Shown: one piece after another, positions 1 to 6,585 of the stretch
Position numbering within the stretch: position 1 is the stretch's first letter
Layout: each line of letters starts with the position of its first letter
Assembly (NCBI GenBank): GCA_038825775.1
Contig: JAWBOW010000019.1
Location: forward strand, 1-15,232
DNA length: 15,232 nucleotides
DNA from: JAWBOW01 sp038825775
Lineage (GTDB): Archaea; Nanobdellota; Nanobdellia; Woesearchaeales; WAPY01
Direction of reading: 5' to 3'
Made by a program: the position numbers and the translations under genes
Notes under the pieces: model-generated
The model's database searches: none
What the model was told of the DNA's origin: nothing
Seen by the model: only the letters and a program-made list of their open reading frames with translations

Positions 1-126
1 AAAACAATTCCAATAAACTTTAATGATTGGCTTAGAATATTATTAATCTCAAGCATGGGTTTTGTAATGATGGAGTTAAGCAAGATTGTATTTTTGAAAA
101 GATTTAAAAATAAGAACAACACATAA
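1..126 (+). CDS. P-type cation-transporting ATPase, C-terminal end (partial)
   Basis: The frame is open from the left edge to the TAA at 124-126 and gives 41 residues, so the gene begins outside the window. The visible part has the pattern of the last transmembrane helix of P2-type cation ATPases (Ca2+/Mg2+/Na+ pump family): a short IPIN turn, a DWL tryptophan at the membrane edge, a hydrophobic helix, then an ELSK segment (acidic residue plus Lys) followed by a basic, Asn-rich tail. In the family this helix closes the transport domain. The catalytic DKTGT and ATP-binding regions are not visible, so ion specificity cannot be judged. The ZIP transporter starts 8 nt after the stop, which suggests a cation-homeostasis operon. 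The assignment rests on one short segment and remains tentative. Confidence 0.6.
   Translation, partial: KTIPINFNDWLRILLISSMGFVMMELSKIVFLKRFKNKNNT
103..120 (+). promoter_or_regulatory. Possible promoter for the ZIP gene inside the ATPase 3' end
   Basis: TTTAAAAATAAGAACAAC starts 32 nt before the ZIP ATG. It resembles the TATA-plus-GAACAA element before queH, the nucleotidyltransferase gene and gltX, at nearly the same distance from the start. It also encodes the last residues of the ATPase, so the resemblance may be fortuitous. Confidence 0.35.
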
Positions 127-134
127 AAAATAAA

Positions 135-911
135 ATGACAAAAAATATTTTACTGATTGCATTTTTATTTGCGCTTTTGAACACTCTCTTAGGAGCTGTA
201 GGAATAATATTTTTTGGGATTAAAGAAAAAACTTTCAAAAAAATTGTAAAGATACTTGTTCCCTTCACTGCTGGTTCTTTGTTAGGAGGTGCTTTTTTTC
301 ATCTCATACCAGAAGTTATTGAGGTTTTAGAACCATTAAAAATATTTGTTTTGGTAACAGCAGGTTTTATACTATTTTTGTTTTTAGAAGAATATTTGTT
401 CTGGCATCATTGTGGTTCTGAGGAAGATTTTTGTGAAAAGCACAAAGAAAGAAAGGAGGAAAAATCTTATAGGTATTTGATAGTTATTGGAGATTTTATT
501 CATAATATAATTGATGGTTTTATAATAGTTGGAAGTTTTTTTGTAAGCTTTAATATTGGGATTATAAGTTCAATTCTTGTTTTGATTCACGAGCTTTCAC
601 AAGAAATAGGAATTTTTGGCGTTCTAGTTCATGGTGGTTTTAACAAGAAAAAATCAATTATTTATAGTTTAATAGCTCAAAGCAGTGTTTTTATAGGAGT
701 TATATTAGGCTATTTTTATATAATATTTGGATCTGTTGAAATAACTAAATATTTGATGCCTATCGCCGCAGGAGGCTTTATCTATATTTCTGCTTCTGAC
801 TTAATACCTGAAGTTCACAGTTCAAATAAGAGGGTGAGAGCAAGTTCGTTCTTTTGGATAGTTGTTGGAATATTATTAATGCTTGCCCTAAAAGTATTTT
901 TTGAAGCTTAA
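135..911 (+). CDS. ZIP-family divalent metal transporter
   Basis: A 258-residue integral membrane protein that by family membership moves Zn2+ or a similar divalent cation into the cytoplasm. About seven to eight hydrophobic helices are visible. Helix 4 carries the metal-site signature H123-N-x-x-D127-G128, and helix 5 carries H152-E-x-x-Q-E157, the two motifs that form the ZIP binuclear metal centre. The segment HLIPE (56-60) and a late SDLIPE (221-226) are also typical. The loop between helices 3 and 4 (about 91-105) has His-His-Cys, a second Cys and a further His, as expected for the variable metal-binding loop. Length fits prokaryotic ZIPs. It lies 8 nt after the ATPase stop and 13 nt before the next gene's ATG, so one transcript is likely. 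The family is secure; the metal is not determined by sequence. Confidence 0.9.
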   Translation: MTKNILLIAFLFALLNTLLGAVGIIFFGIKEKTFKKIVKILVPFTAGSLLGGAFFHLIPEVIEVLEPLKIFVLVTAGFILFLFLEEYLFWHHCGSEEDFCEKHKERKEEKSYRYLIVIGDFIHNIIDGFIIVGSFFVSFNIGIISSILVLIHELSQEIGIFGVLVHGGFNKKKSIIYSLIAQSSVFIGVILGYFYIIFGSVEITKYLMPIAAGGFIYISASDLIPEVHSSNKRVRASSFFWIVVGILLMLALKVFFEA

Positions 912-924
912 AAAAAATAAAAAA

Positions 925-1470
925 ATGATAGAAAACCCCTCACAAATAAAGAACATAAGGAAAAGCATTGGACTTACTCAGAAGGAATTAGCAAAATTAA
1001 GTGGGGTTTCGCAATCATTAATTGCAAAGATAGAATCAAACAAAATAGACGCTTCTTACTCCAAAGTTTATAAAATATTAAAGGTTTTGCAGGAATACAA
1101 ATCAAAGAACTCTGAAAAAGCTTATAGTGTAATGACAAAGAAGGTTATTTATGCAAAACCTGATGATAAAATAGAGGATGTTGTTTCTGTAATGAAACAG
1201 CATAAAATTTCTCAAATGCCTGTTATTCAAAAAGGAAAGTGTATTGGCTTAATATCAGAATCCTCAATATTAAATAGTTTATCCAATGGAAAAAAAGTTC
1301 GTGTTGTAGAACAAATAATGGAAGAAGCCCCTCCAATAATATCAAAGAACACTGACTTAGATGTAGTTGCAGAGTTATTAAAGCACTTTCCAATAGTTCT
1401 TGTTCAGGAATCAAACAATTATATTGGGGTTATAACCAAAACCGATTTGTTAAACAGGATTTACAAGTAA
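925..1470 (+). CDS. XRE-type HTH regulator with C-terminal CBS pair
   Basis: A 181-residue predicted transcriptional regulator. Residues 5-60 form a Cro/C1-type helix-turn-helix (RKSIGLTQKELAKLSGVSQS, with the recognition helix near 27-37). Residues 66-120 and 130-178 are two CBS motifs, each with the MPVI/GLIS or FPIVLV/GVIT pattern; in the family CBS pairs bind adenosyl ligands such as AMP, ATP or SAM. The architecture matches COG3620-type archaeal proteins, which start close to the HTH. The ATG at 925 is therefore preferred over the in-frame TTG at 901, which would overlap the ZIP gene and add a lysine-rich, family-foreign leader. It sits 13 nt behind the ZIP gene, so control of metal transport in response to a nucleotide is a reasonable inference, but nothing in the sequence shows the ligand or the operator. 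Confidence 0.85.
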   Translation: MIENPSQIKNIRKSIGLTQKELAKLSGVSQSLIAKIESNKIDASYSKVYKILKVLQEYKSKNSEKAYSVMTKKVIYAKPDDKIEDVVSVMKQHKISQMPVIQKGKCIGLISESSILNSLSNGKKVRVVEQIMEEAPPIISKNTDLDVVAELLKHFPIVLVQESNNYIGVITKTDLLNRIYK

Positions 1471-1491
1471 ATTAATTCTTAGTAAAAAATT

Positions 1492-2244
1492 CTATTCAAT
1501 TACACTTAATATCTTTCCAATTGTTCCAAAAGAATAAAGTCCTTTATCAGATATTATAACTTTGAATTTCTTTATATCCACATCTTTAAGAAATGGACTT
1601 AATAGTTCTTCTTTCAATACATCAGTTCCTTCTGTTACAAAGCAGAATGATGGCATGACTATCAACTCTTTTTTCTTCCATTTGCCTATTAAAAATGCTT
1701 TGAACTTCTCAACTCTTAAACCGTCTCTTAAACTTATTGCAGGGTGCTCGTGCCCAATTATTATTCTTTTTATTTTATTGCTTCTTGCTTGTTTTGGAAT
1801 TTCATCTCCATGAGTTATTAGTGTTTCATTCAAAACAAGGTTTTCAATTAATTCAATATTTTTCTTAAGAGCAATTGGGCCTAAGATTGTATCGTGATTT
1901 CCTTTTATAAGAACTATCTTCTCTGTTTTTTCTTTGAGCAAGTCAATAATCTTTAACGTGTCTTTCCATTCTTGTTCTGAGATTGTCCCAAATTCATGCT
2001 TTAAATCACCATTTATTATGATCGTTTCAACTTTAAATTTGTTTTTTTCAAGAACATTAAAAATGCTGTTTAGGTGTTCAATAACACTTTTCAGTTGAAA
2101 TCTTGGAATTAAAAATCCTTGTTTTTGCAAGGCCTCTTCTAGTCCTATGTGAAAATCGGATAATATTAATGCCTTTTTATCCTTTAAGTAAATAGAAAGG
2201 TCTATTGCAAGAACATCCTTGCTTATCTCAATAAAATCTTTCAT
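1492..2244 (-). CDS. ICC-like metallophosphoesterase
   Basis: A 250-residue calcineurin-like phosphoesterase. All metal-ligand motifs are visible in order: D30-x-H32 (DFHIG), G79-D80 followed by H83, G115-N-H-D118, H145-G-D and G164-H-E-H167. A binuclear metal site for phosphomonoester or diester hydrolysis is expected. Length and motif spacing fit the archaeal COG1407 family (predicted ICC-like phosphoesterases), some members of which are found with Lhr-type helicases; no helicase is visible here. The ATG lies 9 nt after the stop of the Nudix gene, so the two are probably cotranscribed. No clear Shine-Dalgarno sequence precedes it. The true substrate is unknown; a DNA, RNA or nucleotide substrate is possible. 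Confidence 0.85.
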   Translation of the reverse strand: MKDFIEISKDVLAIDLSIYLKDKKALILSDFHIGLEEALQKQGFLIPRFQLKSVIEHLNSIFNVLEKNKFKVETIIINGDLKHEFGTISEQEWKDTLKIIDLLKEKTEKIVLIKGNHDTILGPIALKKNIELIENLVLNETLITHGDEIPKQARSNKIKRIIIGHEHPAISLRDGLRVEKFKAFLIGKWKKKELIVMPSFCFVTEGTDVLKEELLSPFLKDVDIKKFKVIISDKGLYSFGTIGKILSVIE

Positions 2245-2253
2245 CTTGCTTTT

Positions 2254-2916
2254 TTATTTTTTATTTATCTTTTTTCTGTTTTTATTATTTTTATAATGCT
2301 CAATTAACGGGTTTATAAGAGCAGAAGTCCATCCCTCTGCAAATCTTCTGAGTTTGTAAAGCTCTTCAAAACTTATGAATTTTCCTAGAGCAATTTCGTC
2401 TTTATTTACACTTATTTTTGAATTGTTCAAGTGAATTAAATAAACAACACCAAAATGGTCTTTATCGATGCTGTTGTCCTCTAATTTTAAAAATCCCAAC
2501 AGAACACTCTTCTTTATGTTCTTAACATTTAACTCCTCTTTTATTTCCCTAATCAAGCAACTCTCAATAATATTTTTTTTAGAATTTTTATTTTTTAAGT
2601 CCTCTTTTTCTATATGCCCCCCAACCCCTAAAGATATTTTGTTGTATAATCTCTTTTCAGAATATTTTCCTTCTGAACTTCTCTTATAAACAAAAACCCT
2701 TTTTGTTTTAGGATTAATAATTACTCCATAAGGTATTATTTGTTGATATTTTGGATTAAACTCTGCTTCTTTTCTCTTAACCCAAATTGAGTTTTTTAAT
2801 ATTATAGGAATATAATTATATTCTTCAACATTCATAAAACCCTGAAAGTATTTTTCTCTAAACAAAACATCTCTTGGAACAACAAGGATCTCCTTCTCAA
2901 ATTTTTCATTATTCAT
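2254..2916 (-). CDS. Nudix-family hydrolase (COG4112-like)
   Basis: A 220-residue protein with a Nudix core in the middle: GVGGHIEKED near residues 96-105, then REIKEEL, the metal-binding REUXEE helix of the Nudix box. The box is unusual because a lysine/asparagine-rich stretch (about 10 residues) separates the glycine-rich start from the helix, and the helix ends EELN instead of the usual EExG. The N-terminal part (VVPRDVLF) and the later hydrophobic strands match the archaeal and bacterial group described as predicted phosphoesterases of the MutT family, COG4112. It would hydrolyse a nucleoside diphosphate linked to another moiety; the substrate is unknown. A TATA-like box is centred 26 nt before the ATG, which suggests a leaderless message, and the metallophosphoesterase follows 9 nt downstream. 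Confidence 0.8.
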   Translation of the reverse strand: MNNEKFEKEILVVPRDVLFREKYFQGFMNVEEYNYIPIILKNSIWVKRKEAEFNPKYQQIIPYGVIINPKTKRVFVYKRSSEGKYSEKRLYNKISLGVGGHIEKEDLKNKNSKKNIIESCLIREIKEELNVKNIKKSVLLGFLKLEDNSIDKDHFGVVYLIHLNNSKISVNKDEIALGKFISFEELYKLRRFAEGWTSALINPLIEHYKNNKNRKKINKK

Positions 2917-2937
2917 CGCAATAAAATTTCTTTAATT

Positions 2938-2948
2938 ATTTATAAAAT
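2938..2948 (-). promoter_or_regulatory. TATA box of the Nudix-phosphoesterase operon
   Basis: On the minus strand TTTATAAAT is centred about 26 nt before the Nudix ATG (2916). That spacing fits an archaeal TATA box with transcription starting at or next to the start codon. Confidence 0.5.
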
Positions 2949-2992
2949 TTTTTGTTTTTTTATTTTTTATTTGTCTCAAAATTAAACGATAG

Positions 2993-3011
2993 TTTTTAAT
3001 AAAAAGAACAA
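2993..3011 (+). promoter_or_regulatory. TATA box and downstream element of queH
   Basis: TTTAATAAAAAGAACAA (2995-3011) begins 29 nt before the queH ATG. The identical 17-mer precedes the nucleotidyltransferase gene at 5722-5738. No ribosome binding site is seen, so a leaderless transcript is likely. Confidence 0.55.
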
Positions 3012-3023
3012 ATAATTTTTATT

Positions 3024-3566
3024 ATGAAGCCAAAATTATTGCTGCATTGTTGTTGTGCTCCTTGCTTAATAACTGCTCTTGAAAGATTAAATAATTATGA
3101 TGTTGTAGTATTTTTTTTCAATCCCAATATTCATCCTTATGAAGAGTACAAAAGGAGGTTAGATAGTGTAATAAAATACTGCTCTCTTAAAAAAGTTGAG
3201 TTTATTAAAGGAGATTATGATATTGATTCTTGGTTTAAGGAAATTAAAAAAGTAAAAAACTATGAGAGGGAACCTGAAGGTGGTAAAAGATGTGCTTCTT
3301 GTTTTGAGTTAAGGTTAAGAAAAACAGCTGAGCTTTCAGTATCTAAAAGAATAAAATTTTTTTCAACAACCTTAACTCTTGGAGAAAATAAGAATGCATT
3401 ACTTATAAACAGCATTGGCAAAAAATTAGGGGGAGAATTTGATATTCATTTTTTGGAGTTAAATTTAAAGAAAAAGGAAGGTGCAAGATTAAGTTTGGAA
3501 AAATCATGTGAGTGTAATATTTACAGGCAAAAATATTGCGGTTGTGTTTATTCTATGAAGAAGTAA
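3024..3566 (+). CDS. queH: Epoxyqueuosine reductase QueH
   Basis: A 180-residue protein of the former DUF208 family. QueH reduces epoxyqueuosine in tRNA to queuosine, the last step of the pathway, using an iron-sulfur cluster. The signature is complete: HCCCAPC at 8-14, FFNPNIHP at 31-38, EGGKRCASCFELRL at 85-98, a TTLTLG strand near 115-120, and the C-terminal cysteine cluster C162-E-C164 and YRQKYCGC at 167-174. These cysteines supply the cluster and disulfide ligands in characterised members. Length is typical for the short form. The gene is convergent with queA, 9 nt apart at their 3' ends, so the last two enzymes of queuosine synthesis are neighbours although they are transcribed from opposite strands. 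No truncation is seen. The main point of interest is its presence in an apparently archaeal genome. Confidence 0.93.
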   Translation: MKPKLLLHCCCAPCLITALERLNNYDVVVFFFNPNIHPYEEYKRRLDSVIKYCSLKKVEFIKGDYDIDSWFKEIKKVKNYEREPEGGKRCASCFELRLRKTAELSVSKRIKFFSTTLTLGENKNALLINSIGKKLGGEFDIHFLELNLKKKEGARLSLEKSCECNIYRQKYCGCVYSMKK

Positions 3567-3575
3567 AGAATAAGA

Positions 3576-4583
3576 TCACCTAAACAACAGCATGGAATCT
3601 CCAAAACTATAGAATTTGTATTTTTCTTTTATTGCTTCTCTGTAAGCATTCATGACTCTTTCATAACCTCCAAAAGCACAAACCATCATTATTAGAGTTG
3701 ATTTTGGAATGTGAAAGTTTGTAATCATTGCTTTTATTTTTGTTTTAAAATTGTAACCTGGTTTTATGAATAAATCTGAAAACCCTGTTTTTGGTTGTAT
3801 AAGGCCGTTTTGATCAGCAACCGTTTCTAATGTTTTAACACTTGTTGTTCCAACTGCAAATATATTTTTTTCATTTTCAAAAGCTTTATTTATTATTTCA
3901 GCTGCTTCTTCACTTACTTCATAATATTCTTCATCCATCTTGTGGGTTTCAATATTATGAACAGGCCTAAAGGTTCCTAAGCTGACATGCAATGTTATTT
4001 CTGCAAATATTACTCCTTTTGATTTTAACTCATTAATAAGTTTTTTTGTAAAGTGCAGCCCTGCTGTTGGAGCAGCTATTGCTCCTATTTTTTTAGAATA
4101 AACTGTTTGATATTCTTCTTTGTTTTCTAATTTTTCTTTTATATAATGTGGCAATGGCATCTCTCCTCTTTTGTATATAAAATCATTTATGTCCTTTTCA
4201 AATTTTACTATAAACTTTCCATTTTCTTTGCTTAATATTTTTGCTTTGAAATTATCAAATATTAAATTGGAATTTTCCTTTATATTCTTACCACTAATTA
4301 AGCATTCATACTCTTGAGAACTTATTTTTTTTATTAGTAATAATTCAACCTTTCCTCCTGTTTCTTTTCTGCCAAATATTTTTGCAGGGATTACTCTTGT
4401 ATTATTTATTACTATAACATCTCCTTTTTCTAAGTATTCTGGAAGTTCATAAAAGTGTTTGTGGTATATTTTATCCTTAACAACCATCATTCTTGCCCTG
4501 TCCCTTGGCATAACGTGTTTTTGGGCAATAAGTTCTTTTGGAACTTCATAGTCAAAATCCTCAAGTTTGAACTTTCTTTCCAT
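3576..4583 (-). CDS. queA: S-adenosylmethionine:tRNA ribosyltransferase-isomerase QueA
   Basis: A 335-residue enzyme that transfers and isomerises the ribosyl part of SAM onto preQ1-modified tRNA, giving epoxyqueuosine. Family motifs run the full length: DFDYEVPKELIAQ at 9-21, NNTRVIPAKIFGRK at 60-73, GEMPLPHYI at 140-148, YQTVYSKKIGAIAAPTAGLH at 158-177, HVSLGTFRPV at 199-208, GTTSVKTLET at 245-254, TNFHIPKSTLIM at 288-299 and FGDSML near the C-terminus. The ATG at 4583 is chosen because the family starts just before the DFDY motif; an upstream in-frame ATG at 4628 would add 15 residues overlapping cutA. The ATG begins 1 nt after the cutA stop codon, so translation is probably coupled. It is the last gene of a YbaK-like > CutA > QueA operon. 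Confidence 0.95.
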   Translation of the reverse strand: MERKFKLEDFDYEVPKELIAQKHVMPRDRARMMVVKDKIYHKHFYELPEYLEKGDVIVINNTRVIPAKIFGRKETGGKVELLLIKKISSQEYECLISGKNIKENSNLIFDNFKAKILSKENGKFIVKFEKDINDFIYKRGEMPLPHYIKEKLENKEEYQTVYSKKIGAIAAPTAGLHFTKKLINELKSKGVIFAEITLHVSLGTFRPVHNIETHKMDEEYYEVSEEAAEIINKAFENEKNIFAVGTTSVKTLETVADQNGLIQPKTGFSDLFIKPGYNFKTKIKAMITNFHIPKSTLIMMVCAFGGYERVMNAYREAIKEKYKFYSFGDSMLLFR

Positions 4584-4584
4584 C

Positions 4585-4959
4585 TTATTTTTTAGATTTT
4601 CTTTTGTTTTTAATTGAAAGCGTTTCATCTATCCAACTCAGATATTTATCATATCCTTTTTTTATATCTAAAGAAATTATCTCAGGAATTTCATAATTAT
4701 GGTTTTCTTTTATTGTTTTTTCAACAATATCATAAAATTCTTTTTTTGTTTTTAAAATTATTAAGTATTCTTTGCTGTTTTCAATCTTGTTTTTCCACCA
4801 GTAAAAACTATTAGTCTTTAATATTTGAGCACACGCAACAAGTCTTTTTTCTAATAATACTTTTAATATTTTTTCAGCATTCTCTCTTGTGTTGGTGGTT
4901 GTTATTATCACTAAATACTTTTTATTTTTCTTATGAAAATTTTTTTCGTTTTTTTTCAT
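4585..4959 (-). CDS. cutA: CutA1-family divalent-cation tolerance protein
   Basis: A 124-residue small trimeric-type CutA1 protein. Recognisable positions are LVACAQI at 40-46, the YWW triplet at 53-55, a conserved Glu at 64 before LIILK, HNYEIPEI at 87-94 and YLSWI at 106-110. CutA is linked genetically to copper and other divalent-metal tolerance, but its biochemical role is not settled. The first 14 residues are an extra Lys/Asn-rich leader compared with typical family members. The ATG at 4959 is preferred to a TTG one codon earlier; GAGGGAT at 4966-4972 on the minus strand is a fair ribosome binding site. It lies 22 nt after the YbaK-like gene and 1 nt before queA, so the three share a transcript. 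Confidence 0.9.
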   Translation of the reverse strand: MKKNEKNFHKKNKKYLVIITTTNTRENAEKILKVLLEKRLVACAQILKTNSFYWWKNKIENSKEYLIILKTKKEFYDIVEKTIKENHNYEIPEIISLDIKKGYDKYLSWIDETLSIKNKRKSKK

Positions 4960-4981
4960 CAAAATCCCTCTTTAAAAATTT

Positions 4982-5443
4982 TTATTTTCTTATATCTGCA
5001 ATTCTTCCATTATTAGCATTTTGGAGTTGTTTTGTGCTTATTTTGATAAGAGAATTTTCAGAACCGCCACTAGTGTATACAAAATCCTTTTCCATTACCT
5101 TTTTATCTATTAAGAATAGTGCTTTAAAACCAAATGAAGGAACTCCTCCACAAGGATAACCTGTTTTTTCAATTATTTCCTCAGGAGTCATCATTCTAAT
5201 GTTTGTTGATAAAAGTTTCATTATTTTTGAGCTGCTTATTCCATCATTACCTCTAACAATTGCAACAATAATTTCTCCTTTGTCATCAATAAAACAAATG
5301 TTTTTTATTATTTCATTCTTTTCAGCATTTATTCTTTGTGCTGCTTCCTTAACGCTATGACAAGACTCTTCAAAACTAAAAAATTCTGCAAATATATTAT
5401 GCTCTTTCATGAAATTTCTTAGTTTTTCTTCAAATTTATTCAT
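4982..5443 (-). CDS. YbaK/EbsC-type aminoacyl-tRNA deacylase
   Basis: A 153-residue protein of the YbaK/ProXp superfamily, free-standing editing enzymes that hydrolyse mischarged tRNAs (Ala- or Cys-tRNAPro and similar, depending on subfamily). Visible motifs are the HSVKEAA stretch at 29-35, the likely catalytic Lys47 in the IIKNICFI strand, IVRGNDGISSSK at 62-73, GYPCGGVPSFGF at 95-106 and TSGGSENSLIKIS at 124-136. Length and motif order fit the stand-alone form. The subfamily, and so the tRNA corrected, cannot be fixed from motifs alone. The gene is first in the operon with cutA and queA, and a TATA-like box lies about 24 nt before its ATG. Its promoter region overlaps the divergent promoter of the 52-residue protein. 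Confidence 0.88.
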   Translation of the reverse strand: MNKFEEKLRNFMKEHNIFAEFFSFEESCHSVKEAAQRINAEKNEIIKNICFIDDKGEIIVAIVRGNDGISSSKIMKLLSTNIRMMTPEEIIEKTGYPCGGVPSFGFKALFLIDKKVMEKDFVYTSGGSENSLIKISTKQLQNANNGRIADIRK

Positions 5444-5460
5444 AAGTTTTTGGTTTTTTT

Positions 5461-5475
5461 AAAAATTTAAAAATC
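5461..5475 (-). promoter_or_regulatory. TATA box of the YbaK-CutA-QueA operon
   Basis: GATTTTTAAATTTTT on the minus strand is centred about 24 nt before the ATG at 5443. This is the usual place for a leaderless archaeal promoter. It directly abuts the divergent promoter on the plus strand. Confidence 0.45.
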
Positions 5476-5485
5476 TTTTTGAAAA

Positions 5486-5496
5486 GCTTTAAAAGT
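5486..5496 (+). promoter_or_regulatory. TATA box of the 52-residue protein
   Basis: GCTTTAAAAG is centred about 27 nt before the ATG at 5518. A second TTTTAAAA follows at about 5496-5503 but is too close to the start. It supports the later ATG over the TTG at 5479. Confidence 0.4.
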
Positions 5497-5517
5497 TTTA
5501 AAATCTTCACTAAAAAT

Positions 5518-5676
5518 ATGAATTACTATAATTTAAAAGATAATAACATTAGAATAAATATATACAAAAGTTTTTGTGAAGTTTATAAGGATTATTATTC
5601 AAAACTTGAAACACTTGTTTCAAAAACAGGAATTGATTTTTTGGATGAAATTTGGAGTAGAATTCCATTTGAATAA
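5518..5676 (+). CDS. Small hypothetical protein (52 residues)
   Basis: I do not recognise a family. The frame from the ATG at 5518 codes for 52 residues rich in Tyr, Asn, Lys and Ile, with a central stretch compatible with an amphipathic helix (about 14-38), one Cys and a C-terminal LDEIWSRIPFE segment. No signal peptide, membrane helix or metal motif is seen. A start at the TTG of 5479 would add 13 residues made from the promoter-like sequence, so the ATG is preferred. It lies between the divergent YbaK-like operon and the nucleotidyltransferase gene on its own strand (78 nt gap with a separate promoter). The well-placed TATA box is the main argument that it is real. Confidence 0.45.
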   Translation: MNYYNLKDNNIRINIYKSFCEVYKDYYSKLETLVSKTGIDFLDEIWSRIPFE

Positions 5677-5721
5677 AAAGTCCTTAATTTATTTTTTTAC
5701 TATTCTTTAAAAGTTAAAAAG

Positions 5722-5742
5722 TTTAATAAAAAGAACAACCAA
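5722..5742 (+). promoter_or_regulatory. TATA box and downstream element of the nucleotidyltransferase gene
   Basis: TTTAATAAAAAGAACAA (5722-5738) starts 33 nt before the ATG at 5755 and is identical to the element before queH. No Shine-Dalgarno sequence is present, so initiation is probably leaderless. Confidence 0.55.
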
Positions 5743-5754
5743 TTATTCACTTAT

Positions 5755-6585
5755 ATGGAATTCAAAATACAAAGAAAGAGGAGTATTAACATAGATAAAT
5801 ACAAAAAGGACGAGCTTGATATTGCTTACGAATTCTCAAAAAAGGTTTATAACGAGTTTAAGGGTTTTATAAAAGCAATAGTTTTATTTGGTAGCTTGTC
5901 AAGAAAATTACAGGGCGTTGGTAAAGAGAATCAAAATGAAAAATCAGATATTGATATAATGGTAATTGTTGATGATTTAACAATAGAACTTACTCCAGAA
6001 GTTGTTGAAACTTATAGGATAATAATGGAAAGATTGATTGTTGAAACAAGCCAAAGATTGCATGTTACTTCTCTAAAATTCACTCATTTTTGGGATTATG
6101 TCAGGGCAGGAGATCCAATAGCAATAAATATTTTAAGTGATGGTGTTGCAATACTTGACACAGGCTTTTTTGAGCCATTACAAGCATTATTGTTCCAAGG
6201 AAGAATAAGGCCTAGTGAAGAAGCTATTTGGGCTTACTATGCAAGGGCTCCAAGAACAATAGAACTTTCAAAGAATAGATTACTACAAGCAACGCTTGAT
6301 TTGTATTGGGCTGTTATTGACTCTGCACACGCTGCTCTTATGAGAGAAGGTGCTGTTCCTCCAACCCCAAAGCATGTTGCTGAAATGATGGATGAAGTTC
6401 TAGTCAAAAATAAGCTTCTTGAAAAAAAGTATGTTGAAATTATGAAAAAATTCTATGAGCTTTCAAAAAAAATAATATACAGGGATTTAAAAAGTATTTC
6501 TGGTAAAGAGTTTGATACTTATTACAAAGAAGCGAAGGATTTTGTTGAAAGAATGCATAAAATAGTTAATTCTAAGAGAAGATAA
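5755..6585 (+). CDS. MNT-type nucleotidyltransferase with C-terminal HEPN-like domain
   Basis: A 276-residue two-part protein. Residues 36-135 look like a minimal nucleotidyltransferase of the polymerase-beta fold: VLFGSLSR (43-50) gives the GS motif and SDID (64-67) the two catalytic aspartates. The gap between them is about 16 residues, longer than in most MNT proteins, and contains a charged Gly/Asn-rich insert. No obvious third carboxylate is visible in the following strand (RLHVTSLKF). Residues about 153-272 are all-helical with the HEPN-like pattern LYWAVIDSAHAALMREG and a late YKEAKDFVERM; a clear R-x4-6-H RNase motif is not seen. MNT and HEPN domains are usually separate antitoxin and toxin subunits, so a fusion could be a self-modifying or repurposed enzyme. 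It is transcribed alone and converges on taw3. Confidence 0.75.
   Translation: MEFKIQRKRSINIDKYKKDELDIAYEFSKKVYNEFKGFIKAIVLFGSLSRKLQGVGKENQNEKSDIDIMVIVDDLTIELTPEVVETYRIIMERLIVETSQRLHVTSLKFTHFWDYVRAGDPIAINILSDGVAILDTGFFEPLQALLFQGRIRPSEEAIWAYYARAPRTIELSKNRLLQATLDLYWAVIDSAHAALMREGAVPPTPKHVAEMMDEVLVKNKLLEKKYVEIMKKFYELSKKIIYRDLKSISGKEFDTYYKEAKDFVERMHKIVNSKRR

Noticed and set aside
4584..4628. Upstream start for QueA
   Set aside because: The added 15 residues overlap cutA in another frame, and QueA proteins start just before the DFDY motif, which fits the ATG at 4583.
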